The position numbers and the translations under genes were made by a program. The notes beneath the pieces were generated by a model. That model had not been told where the DNA came from. It ran no database searches and worked only from the letters and a program-made list of their open reading frames with translations. 64,000 nucleotides of DNA. Source: Hyphomicrobiales bacterium. GTDB taxonomy: Bacteria; Pseudomonadota; Alphaproteobacteria; Rhizobiales; Rhizobiaceae. The stretch is from NCBI GenBank assembly GCA_900473685.1, contig UCNE01000007.1, forward strand, positions 23,838 through 87,837, given 5' to 3'. Positions 34,106 through 42,809 of this stretch are shown in pieces. The stretch's first letter is position 1, and every line of letters begins with the position of its first letter.

Positions 34106-36286
34106 ATGAAGAGACTGCTTGCATCGATGGTCATGGCGCTGGCCGTACCGGGTTCGTCCGCCGCCGCCTCCGGCGAGTGGCTGCCCGTACGCGAGATATC
34201 GCTGGAAATCAGCCCCGGCAGCCCGCTCGATTTCTCCACATTTCTCTCCAACCGCGCCATCGGGCAAACCGGCACCACCGGCGCAAGCGGACGATTGATA
34301 ACGCGGCAGGACGGCCATCTTGCCTTGCCCGATGCGCCCGAGACACCGGCGCGGCTGCTCTGTGCCTCCCTTGCATGGAGCCCCGCGTCAGGTGGCTTTC
34401 CCGATCACGCCGATGCCGATCGCTATGCCCTGCAACTCGCGCGCCACGGTTACAATATCGCACGGTTGACCTTCGTCGATGCGTCGTTGATGTCCGGCCG
34501 GGCCGAGGATTTCGATTTCGATCCCGATACACTTGACCGCATCCATTATCTGCTGGCCGCGCTGAAGCGGAACGGCATCTACTGGATCATCGACGGCATG
34601 ACCTCCTGGCGTGGCGCCTATGGCGGCTATGACGACCGCTGGGACCCTTCAAGCGACATCAAGCTTGCTCTCTATTTTGACGGCGAGGCATTCGACCACT
34701 GGCTGGAATTCCAGCGGCGGTTCCTGACGCTAGTCAACCCTTATACCGGCACCGCGCCGATCATCGACACGGCGCTGGCGCTGGTCATCCTCGTCAACGA
34801 AAACAATATTGAATTCGACAGCATCGTGCGGGAGCGCGAGGGCAAACCGCATTATGACGGACGGTTGAAGCAGCCTTTCAACGGCTGGCTGAAGCAGCGT
34901 TACGGCTCGACCGGAGCCCTTTCGAAAGTATGGCCGGACCTTCAACCAGGCGAAAGTTTGGAAGACGCCTCGATCGAACTTCCGAAGTCGCGCTACGAGG
35001 ATTCTCCCCGCCTCAAGGACCTGCAGGCCTTCTTCGTTTCAGTCGAGACAGCCGCCGCAGCCCGTATGTCGGATGCCCTACGCGGCCTTGGCTACAAGGG
35101 CGAGATCAGCAACTTCAACAACTGGCCGACGCTCCAGACGACGCTGAGCCGCGAAGCCCTGCCGGTTATCACGATGAACACCTATCAGGATTGGGTCGGT
35201 AGCTATTCACCGGGCGCGACGATGACGCAGAAAAGCTCGATCGACGACGGCGCCAGCTACATGCGCCTGATCGCCGCCGCCCGCTGGCTCGGCAAGCCGT
35301 TCGTCGTCAGCGAATACGATCATCTCTTCTGGAACCGGTATCGCTACGAGGCCGGGCTGGTGATGCCAGCCTATGCCGCGCAGCAGGGATGGGACGTGCT
35401 CTGCCGCCATGCGCATGGCCCGATCATCCTGAAATACAACGAGCCCTTCCCGCACAAGAAGGCGATGCTGCCCTATGCCATCGCGCTCGACCCGGTCGCA
35501 CGCGCCGGTGAAACGCTGGCAGCACTGCTGTTCCGGCGCGGAGATGTCGCCACATCAAAACTGACCTTTCCTTTTCTTGTGCGTGGTACCGAGGATCTCA
35601 GCGACGATATGCAGGCGCGCGAACCGGAGCGGCTCACCGAGTTGGGCCTTGTCGGAGCGATCGGTGTGGCAAAAACGGCCGGGGGCGACTTGAGTGTCGG
35701 CCAGCCGCGATCTGCCGTCGATCCCCAGGCCATCCTCGACGCCGCCAAATCGGCCGGGCTTCTGGCAAAAGATAACCAGACCGACCTGAAGACGGGCCTC
35801 TATCAAAGCGATACCGGCGAACTACTGTTGGATCGCCTGTGGGGCCAATTGCGGGTGATGACGCCGAAGACCGAAGCAGTGGCATTTTCGACGCTGCGGG
35901 AACCCGTCAATCTGGGCAGCGTCCGTGTCGAGGCATCGGACGGCGATGGTCTGCTGGCGGTATCGGTGCTCGACGATGCCGAGAGCATTGCGCAAAGCCG
36001 CAAGCTTCTCGTTATCTACGCCACCGATACGCACAATACGGACATGCAGTTCAGCGACGACGAGGAAAAAGTGATCGCCGATTTCGGCCGCCTGCCGGTT
36101 TTGATCCGCAAGGGCTTTGTCGATCTGTCGCTGGCGCTTGCCAAGGGCAAATGGCGGCTGACGCCGGTCACCCTGAACGGCGTTACCTCAACGGCCGCCG
36201 GTCAGGATGTATCCCCAAGCGGCTTCCGGCTTTCCAACGACGCAGCATCCGGGCCGACGACATTCTTTCTGCTCGAAAGAAGCTGA
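34106..36286 (+). CDS. secreted glycoside hydrolase-like protein
   Basis: A 726-residue protein with a Sec signal peptide (cleavage near residue 20, after SSAAA). A barrel-like region follows with two candidate catalytic glutamates: E232 in LVILVNENN and E403 in FVVSEYDHLFWN. These match the acid/base (NE) and nucleophile positions of clan GH-A enzymes. The C-terminal ~200 residues look beta-rich. It closes the polysaccharide gene cluster, so it may trim or release the polymer in the periplasm, as lyases and hydrolases in Wzy-dependent loci often do. I cannot assign a CAZy family without a search. Confidence 0.78.
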   Translation: MKRLLASMVMALAVPGSSAAASGEWLPVREISLEISPGSPLDFSTFLSNRAIGQTGTTGASGRLITRQDGHLALPDAPETPARLLCASLAWSPASGGFPDHADADRYALQLARHGYNIARLTFVDASLMSGRAEDFDFDPDTLDRIHYLLAALKRNGIYWIIDGMTSWRGAYGGYDDRWDPSSDIKLALYFDGEAFDHWLEFQRRFLTLVNPYTGTAPIIDTALALVILVNENNIEFDSIVREREGKPHYDGRLKQPFNGWLKQRYGSTGALSKVWPDLQPGESLEDASIELPKSRYEDSPRLKDLQAFFVSVETAAAARMSDALRGLGYKGEISNFNNWPTLQTTLSREALPVITMNTYQDWVGSYSPGATMTQKSSIDDGASYMRLIAAARWLGKPFVVSEYDHLFWNRYRYEAGLVMPAYAAQQGWDVLCRHAHGPIILKYNEPFPHKKAMLPYAIALDPVARAGETLAALLFRRGDVATSKLTFPFLVRGTEDLSDDMQAREPERLTELGLVGAIGVAKTAGGDLSVGQPRSAVDPQAILDAAKSAGLLAKDNQTDLKTGLYQSDTGELLLDRLWGQLRVMTPKTEAVAFSTLREPVNLGSVRVEASDGDGLLAVSVLDDAESIAQSRKLLVIYATDTHNTDMQFSDDEEKVIADFGRLPVLIRKGFVDLSLALAKGKWRLTPVTLNGVTSTAAGQDVSPSGFRLSNDAASGPTTFFLLERS

Positions 36287-36312
36287 ACAGAAGAACCCGA
36301 AATCCTTCCGGA

Positions 36313-37935
36313 TCAGCCCCGCAGGCCAGGTGCCTCGTGGCCGGTGCGCGCCACGTATTCCGTGTAGCCGCCGCCATATTCGTGGATGCCGTCCGGGGTC
36401 AGTTCCAGAACTCGGTTCGACAAAGCGCCGAGGAAGTGCCGGTCGTGGGAGACGAACAGCATCGTGCCCTCATATTCGGACAGTGCCTTGATGAGCATTT
36501 CCTTGGTGTCGAGGTCCAGATGGTTGGTTGGTTCGTCGAGCACCAGAAGATTGGGCGGGTCGAACAGCATGATCGCCATGACCAGCCGCGCCTTCTCGCC
36601 ACCCGACAGAACGCGGCAACGCTTTTCGACGTCATCACCGGAAAAGCCGAAACAGCCGGCCAGCGCCCTGAGCGGACCTTGCCCGGCACGTGGGAACTCA
36701 TGCTCAAGCGTTTCGAATACCGTGCGCTCGCCATCGAGCAGGTCCATGGCGTGCTGGGCGAAATAACCCATCTTGACGCTGGCACCGAGCGCCACCGTTC
36801 CCTTGTCCGGGTCCGTCGAGCCGGTCACCAGTTTCAGCAATGTGGATTTTCCGGCACCGTTGATGCCCATGATGCACCAGCGCTCCTTGCGGCGGACCAT
36901 GAAGTCCAGCCCTTCATAGATGCTGCGGCTGCCGTAGCTTTTATGGACATTCTTCAGGTTGATGACGTCTTCGCCCGAGCGCGGCGCCGGCAGAAATTCG
37001 AAGGCGACAACCTGACGGCGCTTCGGCGGCTCGACCCGTTCGATCTTGTCGAGCTTCTTCACCCGGCTCTGCACCTGGGCTGCATGCGAGGCACGCGCCT
37101 TGAAGCGCTCGATGAACTTGATTTCCTTGGCAAGCATCGCCTGCTGCCGCTCGAACTGGGCGAGCTGGTGCTTTTCGTTCAAGGCCCGCTGCTGCTCGTA
37201 GAACTCGTAATCGCCGGAATACGTCGTCAAACCACCGCCATCGATCTCGATCAGCTTGGTGACGATGCGGTTCATGAACTCGCGGTCATGCGAGGTCATC
37301 AAGAGGGCACCCTCGTAATTCTTGAGGAATTCCTCCAGCCAGATCAGGCTCTCCAGATCCAGATGGTTGCTCGGTTCATCGAGCAGCATGACGTCGGGCC
37401 GCATGAGCAAAATGCGGGCAAGCGCCACGCGCATCTTCCAGCCGCCGGACAGCTTACCGACATCGCCGTCCATCATGTCCTGCGTAAAACTCAGGCCCGA
37501 CAGCACTTCGCGCGCGCGTCCATCCAGCGCATAGCCGTCCAGCTCCTCATAGCGCGCCTGCACTTCGCCGTAGCGTTCGATGATCGCATCCATCTCGTCC
37601 AGCCGGTCGGGATCGACCATCGCAGCTTCAAGCTCGCGCAGTTCGGCCGCAACGATGCTGACCGGCCCGGCCCCGTCCATCACCTCGGCAACGGCACTGC
37701 GGCCTTCCATCTCGCCGACATCCTGGTTGAAATAACCGATGGTGACGCCCTTCTCGACGGCCACCTGCCCTTCGTCGGGCTGCTCTTCGCCGGTGATCAT
37801 CCGGAAGACGGTCGTCTTGCCGGCACCATTCGGGCCAACAAGGCCGATCTTCTCGCCCTTGTTGAGCGCGGCGGAAGCCTCGATGAAGAGAATGCGGTGG
37901 CTCAGCTGCTTGCTGATATTTTCGATACGGATCAT
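36313..37935 (-). CDS. ABC-F family ATPase
   Basis: A 540-residue soluble protein with two ABC cassettes and no membrane part. Walker A motifs are GPNGAGKTT and GINGAGKST; signatures are LSGGWKMR and LSGGEKAR; both Walker B motifs continue as LLDEPSNHLD and VLDEPTNHLD. The linker between cassettes is the charged ABC-F linker with EQQRALNEKHQLAQFERQ. Length and architecture fit the YbiT/Uup/EttA group that acts on ribosomes. ATG 37935 is chosen over a TTG at 37950. It converges on the polysaccharide locus and is unrelated to it. Confidence 0.93.
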   Translation of the reverse strand: MIRIENISKQLSHRILFIEASAALNKGEKIGLVGPNGAGKTTVFRMITGEEQPDEGQVAVEKGVTIGYFNQDVGEMEGRSAVAEVMDGAGPVSIVAAELRELEAAMVDPDRLDEMDAIIERYGEVQARYEELDGYALDGRAREVLSGLSFTQDMMDGDVGKLSGGWKMRVALARILLMRPDVMLLDEPSNHLDLESLIWLEEFLKNYEGALLMTSHDREFMNRIVTKLIEIDGGGLTTYSGDYEFYEQQRALNEKHQLAQFERQQAMLAKEIKFIERFKARASHAAQVQSRVKKLDKIERVEPPKRRQVVAFEFLPAPRSGEDVINLKNVHKSYGSRSIYEGLDFMVRRKERWCIMGINGAGKSTLLKLVTGSTDPDKGTVALGASVKMGYFAQHAMDLLDGERTVFETLEHEFPRAGQGPLRALAGCFGFSGDDVEKRCRVLSGGEKARLVMAIMLFDPPNLLVLDEPTNHLDLDTKEMLIKALSEYEGTMLFVSHDRHFLGALSNRVLELTPDGIHEYGGGYTEYVARTGHEAPGLRG

Positions 37936-38112
37936 TTGTGCGGTGCCCAAGAAATGTTGCGGCGCCCTTATGCCACGTGTTTTGCGGAATGTCGCAGGTT
38001 TTCGACACGGCGGATTACAGCTTTTTGAAGCGGGTTTTTCCCGGAAATGCCTTCACGGCGCAGAGTGTGAAGGCTACAGAAGAGCATCGACGCAGATGGA
38101 GTGGAGTGAGCC

Positions 38113-39345
38113 ATGACCGACACCGTTACCGACCGTTTCCTTCGTTACGTCGTGATCGACACCCAGTCGGACGCCAAATCGGCAACGCAGCCCTCAACCG
38201 AAAAGCAGAAAAACCTTGGCCGTCTGCTGGTCGAGGAACTGCTGGTGATTGGACTTTCGGACGCGCATCTCGACGAGCACGGCTATATCTATGCGACCAT
38301 TCCATCCAACGTCGACAAACCGGTACCGGTCATCTGCTTCTGCTCGCACATGGACACGGCCCCGGACTTTACCGGCACCAACGTCAAGCCGCAGCTGATC
38401 CGCGCCTACGCCGGTGGCGACATCCAGCTTCCGGGTGATCCGCAGCAGGTCATCCGCGTTGCCGACCATCCGGCCCTGCGCGACCAGATCGGCAATGACA
38501 TCATCACCACCGATGGCACCACACTACTCGGCGCCGACGACAAGGCCGGCCTTGCCGAAATCATGACGGCTGCGCAGTTCCTTGTCGCCAATCCGGACAT
38601 CAAACATGGCACCATCAAGCTACTGTTCACCGTCGATGAAGAGATTGGCCGCGGGGTCGACAAGGTCGACCTGAAAAAACTCGGTGCACAATTCGCCTAT
38701 ACGATGGACGGCGAGACGGCGGGCCATATCGAGGACGAGACATTCTCCGCCGATGGTGTCGAGATCACCATCCAGGGCGTCGCCATCCATCCGGGCTTTG
38801 CCAAGGGCAGGATGGAGAATGCCATCAAGATCGCCGGCGCGATTATCGACCGCCTGCCGAAGCATCTGGCGCCTGAAACCACTGAGGGCCGCGACGGCTT
38901 CGTTCATCCCGTCAGCGTGACGGGGGCGATGGAGAAGGCCAGGATCAGCCTGATCGTCCGCGACTTCAACGACGAGGGCCTCGCCAGCAAGGAGGCGATG
39001 ATCGAAGCGATCATCAAGGACGTCATGCCGGATTATCCTGGCTCTTCCTATACGTTCGAGGTCAAGCAGCAGTACCGCAACATGAAGGCGATCCTCGATC
39101 GCCATCCGGAAATCGTCGACAACGCCGTCGAGGCCATCCGGCGGGCGGGCATGGAGCCGGTGCGCGGCAGCATTCGCGGTGGCACCGACGGTTCGCGCCT
39201 GTCGTTCATGGGCCTGCCCTGCCCCAACATCTTTGCCGGCGGCCACGCTTTTCATTCGCCGCTCGAATGGGTGAGCAGGCAGGACATGGAAAAAGCGGTC
39301 AAGACAATCGTCGAGCTGGCAAAGGTTTGGGAAGAGCGCGCCTGA
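38113..39345 (+). CDS. pepT: peptidase T (tripeptide aminopeptidase)
   Basis: A 410-residue M20 zinc peptidase of normal PepT length. It shows FCSHMDTAPDFTG (first metal ligands), TLLGADDKAGLAEIM, LLFTVDEEIGRG with catalytic glutamate, and RGGTDGSRLSFMGLPCPNIFAGGHAFHSPLEWV near the C-terminus, all diagnostic of PepT. It removes the N-terminal residue from tripeptides in the cytoplasm. GGAGTGAG lies just upstream of the ATG. It appears to be a single-gene unit. Confidence 0.95.
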   Translation: MTDTVTDRFLRYVVIDTQSDAKSATQPSTEKQKNLGRLLVEELLVIGLSDAHLDEHGYIYATIPSNVDKPVPVICFCSHMDTAPDFTGTNVKPQLIRAYAGGDIQLPGDPQQVIRVADHPALRDQIGNDIITTDGTTLLGADDKAGLAEIMTAAQFLVANPDIKHGTIKLLFTVDEEIGRGVDKVDLKKLGAQFAYTMDGETAGHIEDETFSADGVEITIQGVAIHPGFAKGRMENAIKIAGAIIDRLPKHLAPETTEGRDGFVHPVSVTGAMEKARISLIVRDFNDEGLASKEAMIEAIIKDVMPDYPGSSYTFEVKQQYRNMKAILDRHPEIVDNAVEAIRRAGMEPVRGSIRGGTDGSRLSFMGLPCPNIFAGGHAFHSPLEWVSRQDMEKAVKTIVELAKVWEERA

Positions 39346-39423
39346 TTACGCCGAATAGATACGGCCGGGCCTTCCATCCGGGCGCCGTTTTGGTATGACC
39401 CGCCTCTTGTCAAAGGAATGAAG

Positions 39424-39678
39424 ATGGCTGCGCGAGATCGCTACTCACGGAAATTGGAATGTTCCCAATGCGGGAATGCAGGCTTTGCCGAGGTGTCGGA
39501 AGACGACACACCCAGCCGCAAAACCCGCGGATTTGAAATCGATGCCCTGCCCAGTGGTTTCGAAACCGAATTTGCCTCGAGCAATCCGCGCCGCCACATG
39601 ATCCGTTGCCGCTGCGGCTACAAATTCAAATTCGAGCAGACCACCGCCTATGCGCCCGGCGGAGAGCCACGGTATTAA
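39424..39678 (+). CDS. small zinc-ribbon-like protein of unknown function
   Basis: An 84-residue protein with CSQC near the N-terminus and CRC near residue 62, a spacing that could bind one zinc ion. It ends in a tyrosine- and glycine-containing tail. ATG 39424 is favoured over 39418 because AAGGA lies six bases before it. I do not recognise the family. Confidence 0.6.
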   Translation: MAARDRYSRKLECSQCGNAGFAEVSEDDTPSRKTRGFEIDALPSGFETEFASSNPRRHMIRCRCGYKFKFEQTTAYAPGGEPRY

Positions 39679-39780
39679 GCTTCGTCAAGAACTGGTCCCT
39701 GCAGCCCAACCGTATTGCCTCCGTCAGCGTGGCGTTGCGCGCGCCAAATGAACTGTTGACCATGCCCAGCCATGAAACGG

Positions 39781-39816
39781 AAAAGCCCCATCCTGCAGGT
39801 TTGCAGAACGGGGCTT
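39781..39816 (-). terminator. rho-independent terminator of the minus-strand gene at 39957
   Basis: Stem AAGCCCC (39783-39789) with GGGGCTT (39810-39816), extended inside by CTGCA/TGCAG. On the minus strand it is followed by TTTTCC. It lies about 140 bases downstream of the stop at 39957. Confidence 0.7.
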
Positions 39817-39956
39817 GAAATAGTCGCGGCAGGAACAGGCGTGTTGCAGCTTTCACCGGCAACGCATTGCCGTCTTGGGCCGGCATGCCGCCGCAAGGCA
39901 GCCAACCCTCGCTACACAGCCAGGGTTATCGCCGGCCGCTTCGCAACAGGCGACGT

Positions 39957-40250
39957 TTACTTGTTGGCCATCAGCCACATCTTGCCGGCCATCGTGATGC
40001 CGCGCGGATCGACGGCGACGTCATGGTCGAGATGGCTACGCTCGAGAAAGCCGAGTTCCTCGAGTTCGTTGAGGGTCGTCGTCGTCATGAAGCGGATCTT
40101 CTGCGGACGCTCCTTGAACCGGTCGGTCTTTGCATAAGTGACCGTTGCATTCTCATGCGTCCATTTTTTGGCCGGCTGCGGGAAGAGGTTTCCTTCCTTG
40201 GCGAGTTTCAGCCCCCGGATCTGGACCGGCGTCAATTCGTGCGAAATCAT
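39957..40250 (-). CDS. small protein of unknown function, winged-helix-like
   Basis: A 97-residue basic protein starting MISHELTPVQIRGL. The C-terminal half (TTTTLNELEELGFLERSHLDHDVAVDP) has the helix-plus-wing look of a small winged-helix domain, but I cannot assign a family. ATG 40250 has AAGGAC seven bases upstream; the frame is open further upstream without support. A terminator lies downstream on the same strand. Confidence 0.65.
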   Translation of the reverse strand: MISHELTPVQIRGLKLAKEGNLFPQPAKKWTHENATVTYAKTDRFKERPQKIRFMTTTTLNELEELGFLERSHLDHDVAVDPRGITMAGKMWLMANK

Positions 40251-40448
40251 GTTCTGTCCTTGGTAGAAATGGCGAAAAGCCAGCGATATGCGCGCCCGGA
40301 TTGGATGGGAACGCCCGCCTGCGACTGTCGCCAATGCGTAATGAAAAGGGCCGAACCGGCCCGGATGATCTGTCCCTACCGGAACTTTGCGGCATTTCCC
40401 AGACAAAATTGAAAAGACCGCTATTGCGAAACGATTGGCACCATCCGG

Positions 40449-41549
40449 ATGCTTCTGTTATCAGCGTCTGAACTTGTTTTGAGAGATGTCATCCATGAAC
40501 ACGACACTGTGCCGGGGAGCGGCTGCGTGACGGAGCGGGCAGACGCGGCCTTTCTGGCGTCCCATGGCTGGTCCGAATTTTTTTCCTCCCAGATCGAACG
40601 GTCCGAGGCCGGCCTCATCCCGATGCGCATCGCCGAGGTCCACCGTGCGCGGCTGAGCGCGCTGTCTACTGCAGGACCGGTCAGGCTCACTCTGGCGCAC
40701 AAGACCAATACCGGTGACTTTGCCGTCGGCGACTGGATACTGGCCGATCCCCGCACCCATCTGCTTGTCCGCCGGCTGGAGCGCCGGACATTGCTGCAGC
40801 GCCGGACCGAAGGCAGGCACGGTCACCAGCTTGCCGCCGCCAATGTCGATACCCTGTTCATCGTCACCTCCTGCAATGCCGATTTCAGTCCGGCACGGCT
40901 GGAACGCTATCTGGCTCTGGCCAATCAGGCCGGGACAAACCCGGTCATCGTGCTGACCAAGGCCGATACGATCGACGATGCAAGCCCTTTCGAGCAGGAG
41001 GCGAGAGGCCTGCAGCGCGATCTCGACGTCATCGTCGTCAACGGCCGCTCCGCCGATGCCGCGACTGTACTCGCTCCGTGGTGCGGCGCCGGGCAGACTG
41101 TCGCACTGGTCGGATCGTCCGGCGTCGGCAAATCGACCCTGGTGAATACATTGGCAGGCCTCAGCCACGAAGCAGCGCAGGAGACCGGGGACATCCGCGA
41201 GAGCGATGCCAAGGGACGCCACACCACGACGGCCCGGTCGTTGCACGCCATTGCCGGCGGCGGCTGGGTGATCGACACACCCGGAATGCGCACCCTGCAT
41301 GTCAGCGACGTATCCGAGGGTATCGACACGCTGTTCTCCGAAATCACCGATCTTGCCCCATCCTGCAAGTTTCGCGACTGCACGCACGATCACGAACCGG
41401 GCTGTGCCGTCCAGGCAGCGATCAAGGCAGGCACGCTGCCTGCGGAGCGGCTGGCCCGGTGGCGCAAGCTGCTGGAGGAAAATGTCAGCAACACCCCGGT
41501 GCAGACAGGACCGCGCGGCAACAAGGTCATCCAGAAGAAGAAATACTGA
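40449..41549 (+). CDS. rsgA: small ribosomal subunit biogenesis GTPase RsgA
   Basis: A circularly permuted GTPase of 366 residues. An OB-like N-terminal part is followed by G4 (VLTKAD), G1 (VGSSGVGKSTLVN), the RHTTTARSL segment and G3 (DTPGMRTL). The C-terminal zinc knuckle is CKFRDCTHDHEPGCAV. It assists late maturation of the 30S subunit. The start is uncertain: ATG 40449 opens the frame, while a GTG at 40527 would give a length closer to many homologues. Confidence 0.92.
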   Translation: MLLLSASELVLRDVIHEHDTVPGSGCVTERADAAFLASHGWSEFFSSQIERSEAGLIPMRIAEVHRARLSALSTAGPVRLTLAHKTNTGDFAVGDWILADPRTHLLVRRLERRTLLQRRTEGRHGHQLAAANVDTLFIVTSCNADFSPARLERYLALANQAGTNPVIVLTKADTIDDASPFEQEARGLQRDLDVIVVNGRSADAATVLAPWCGAGQTVALVGSSGVGKSTLVNTLAGLSHEAAQETGDIRESDAKGRHTTTARSLHAIAGGGWVIDTPGMRTLHVSDVSEGIDTLFSEITDLAPSCKFRDCTHDHEPGCAVQAAIKAGTLPAERLARWRKLLEENVSNTPVQTGPRGNKVIQKKKY

Positions 41550-41672
41550 CAACGAGGGGCTGCGGCCGTCAGAATCGGGCGGTCGGGGCATTTCCCCCGC
41601 CGGAAGTGCCTTTCAGCCTGTATCGAGCTGCAAAACCGTATCGACAACCCGATGGCATTGCTGTAACAGAAT

Positions 41673-41690
41673 TGATTAATCGATTAATCA
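41673..41690. promoter_or_regulatory. LacI-type operator
   Basis: Perfect 18-base palindrome TGATTAATCGATTAATCA with the central CG typical of LacI-family operators. It ends 13 bases before the lacI-family start codon, so the regulator probably represses itself and the downstream operon. Confidence 0.8.
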
Positions 41691-41703
41691 CCTGTTGGAT
41701 CAC

Positions 41704-42750
41704 ATGGCCAACCCGCGCACAGGATCGAACCTCAGCCAGATTGCCGCGACACTCGGCGTGTCCGCCGCAACGGTGTCGAATGCGCTATCCGGCAAGGGAC
41801 GCGTCTCGGCCGAACTTGCTGAAAAGATCCGCGCCACCGCTACCCAACTGGGCTACACCCCGAGCCTGACCGGCCGCGCGCTACGCACCGGCCGCACCGG
41901 CGTTCTCGGCCTGGTGCTCCCGAATATCGCCAATCCGCTGTTCCCGCAGATTGCCCAGGCGATCGAGCACGCGGCTAGTACCGCCGGCTATGGCGTCTTG
42001 ATCGCCGACTCCCGCAGCGACGTCGCCCTGCAGACCGACGCCATCAACCGTCTGATCGAACGCGACGTCGACGGCATCGTCATCGTCCCCCGGCTCGGCA
42101 CCCGCATCGCCGATATCGGCTGTCCCGTGGCGGTCATCGACAGCCCTTCCACCCCCGGCAATACGGTTTCGGCGGATCACTGGCAGGGTGGCCAGACGGT
42201 CATCGAACACCTGGCTTTACTTGGACATCGCAAGTTTCTGCTGATCGGCAACAATCCGGCCTCGAATGTGCAGAACGATCGTATCGGCGGCATGAAATCC
42301 CGTCTTCCTGCAGACGCGCATGCCGAGGTCTTCTGGATCGAAAAACACGAACAGACGCACGGCAAGGGAAGCCTTCTCGGTCTGAAGGAACAGGTGGAAA
42401 GAGGGTTCACCGCCTTTGCCGCCGTTTCCGATCTGCCAGCACTACGGGCTCTGACCGAATTGCAACGCGCCGGGATCAGCGTGCCCGAGCACGTCAGCGT
42501 TACCGGGTTTGACGATCTCGTCTGGTCCTCGGTCGTCACGCCCGGCCTGACAACGGTGCGGATGGATATGGCCGGGATCGCCGACATCGCCATTGCCGCA
42601 CTCGTCCGTGTCATCGAGGCCGATCCGGCATCAGGCTCCGGCATCGCCCGCACAGTGACGGGAACGGTCGCAGCAGAACGGTCGAGCGTGCCGATGCAGC
42701 TGGTGGTCCGGCAGACATCCGCGCCACCGCCGACTATCCACAGTGCATGA
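41704..42750 (+). CDS. LacI-family transcriptional regulator of the purine-type operon
   Basis: A 348-residue regulator. The N-terminal helix-turn-helix reads LSQIAATLGVSAATVSNALSGKGRVS, followed by the hinge helix segment SLTGRALRTG. The periplasmic-binding-protein-like sensor domain follows (VLGLVLPNIANPLFPQIAQAIE, VSVTGFDDLVWSSVVTPGLTTV). The ATG at 41704 is chosen; the frame opens at a TTG nine bases earlier. Its stop overlaps an in-frame ATG of the next gene, so regulator and transporter are one operon. The effector is probably a purine or nucleoside, judging from the operon. Confidence 0.93.
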   Translation: MANPRTGSNLSQIAATLGVSAATVSNALSGKGRVSAELAEKIRATATQLGYTPSLTGRALRTGRTGVLGLVLPNIANPLFPQIAQAIEHAASTAGYGVLIADSRSDVALQTDAINRLIERDVDGIVIVPRLGTRIADIGCPVAVIDSPSTPGNTVSADHWQGGQTVIEHLALLGHRKFLLIGNNPASNVQNDRIGGMKSRLPADAHAEVFWIEKHEQTHGKGSLLGLKEQVERGFTAFAAVSDLPALRALTELQRAGISVPEHVSVTGFDDLVWSSVVTPGLTTVRMDMAGIADIAIAALVRVIEADPASGSGIARTVTGTVAAERSSVPMQLVVRQTSAPPPTIHSA

Positions 42751-42809
42751 CCGGTACCACCAGAAGCCCAGACAACATGAGCCAAGAAAACACCAGAAAG
42801 AGAACGCAG

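Noticed and set aside
35839..38028. 729-codon open frame on the plus strand opposite the ABC-F gene
   Set aside because: It crosses the end of the hydrolase gene and runs antisense to two intact ABC cassettes; the composition is low-complexity (rich in H, D, R and L) and no domain is visible.
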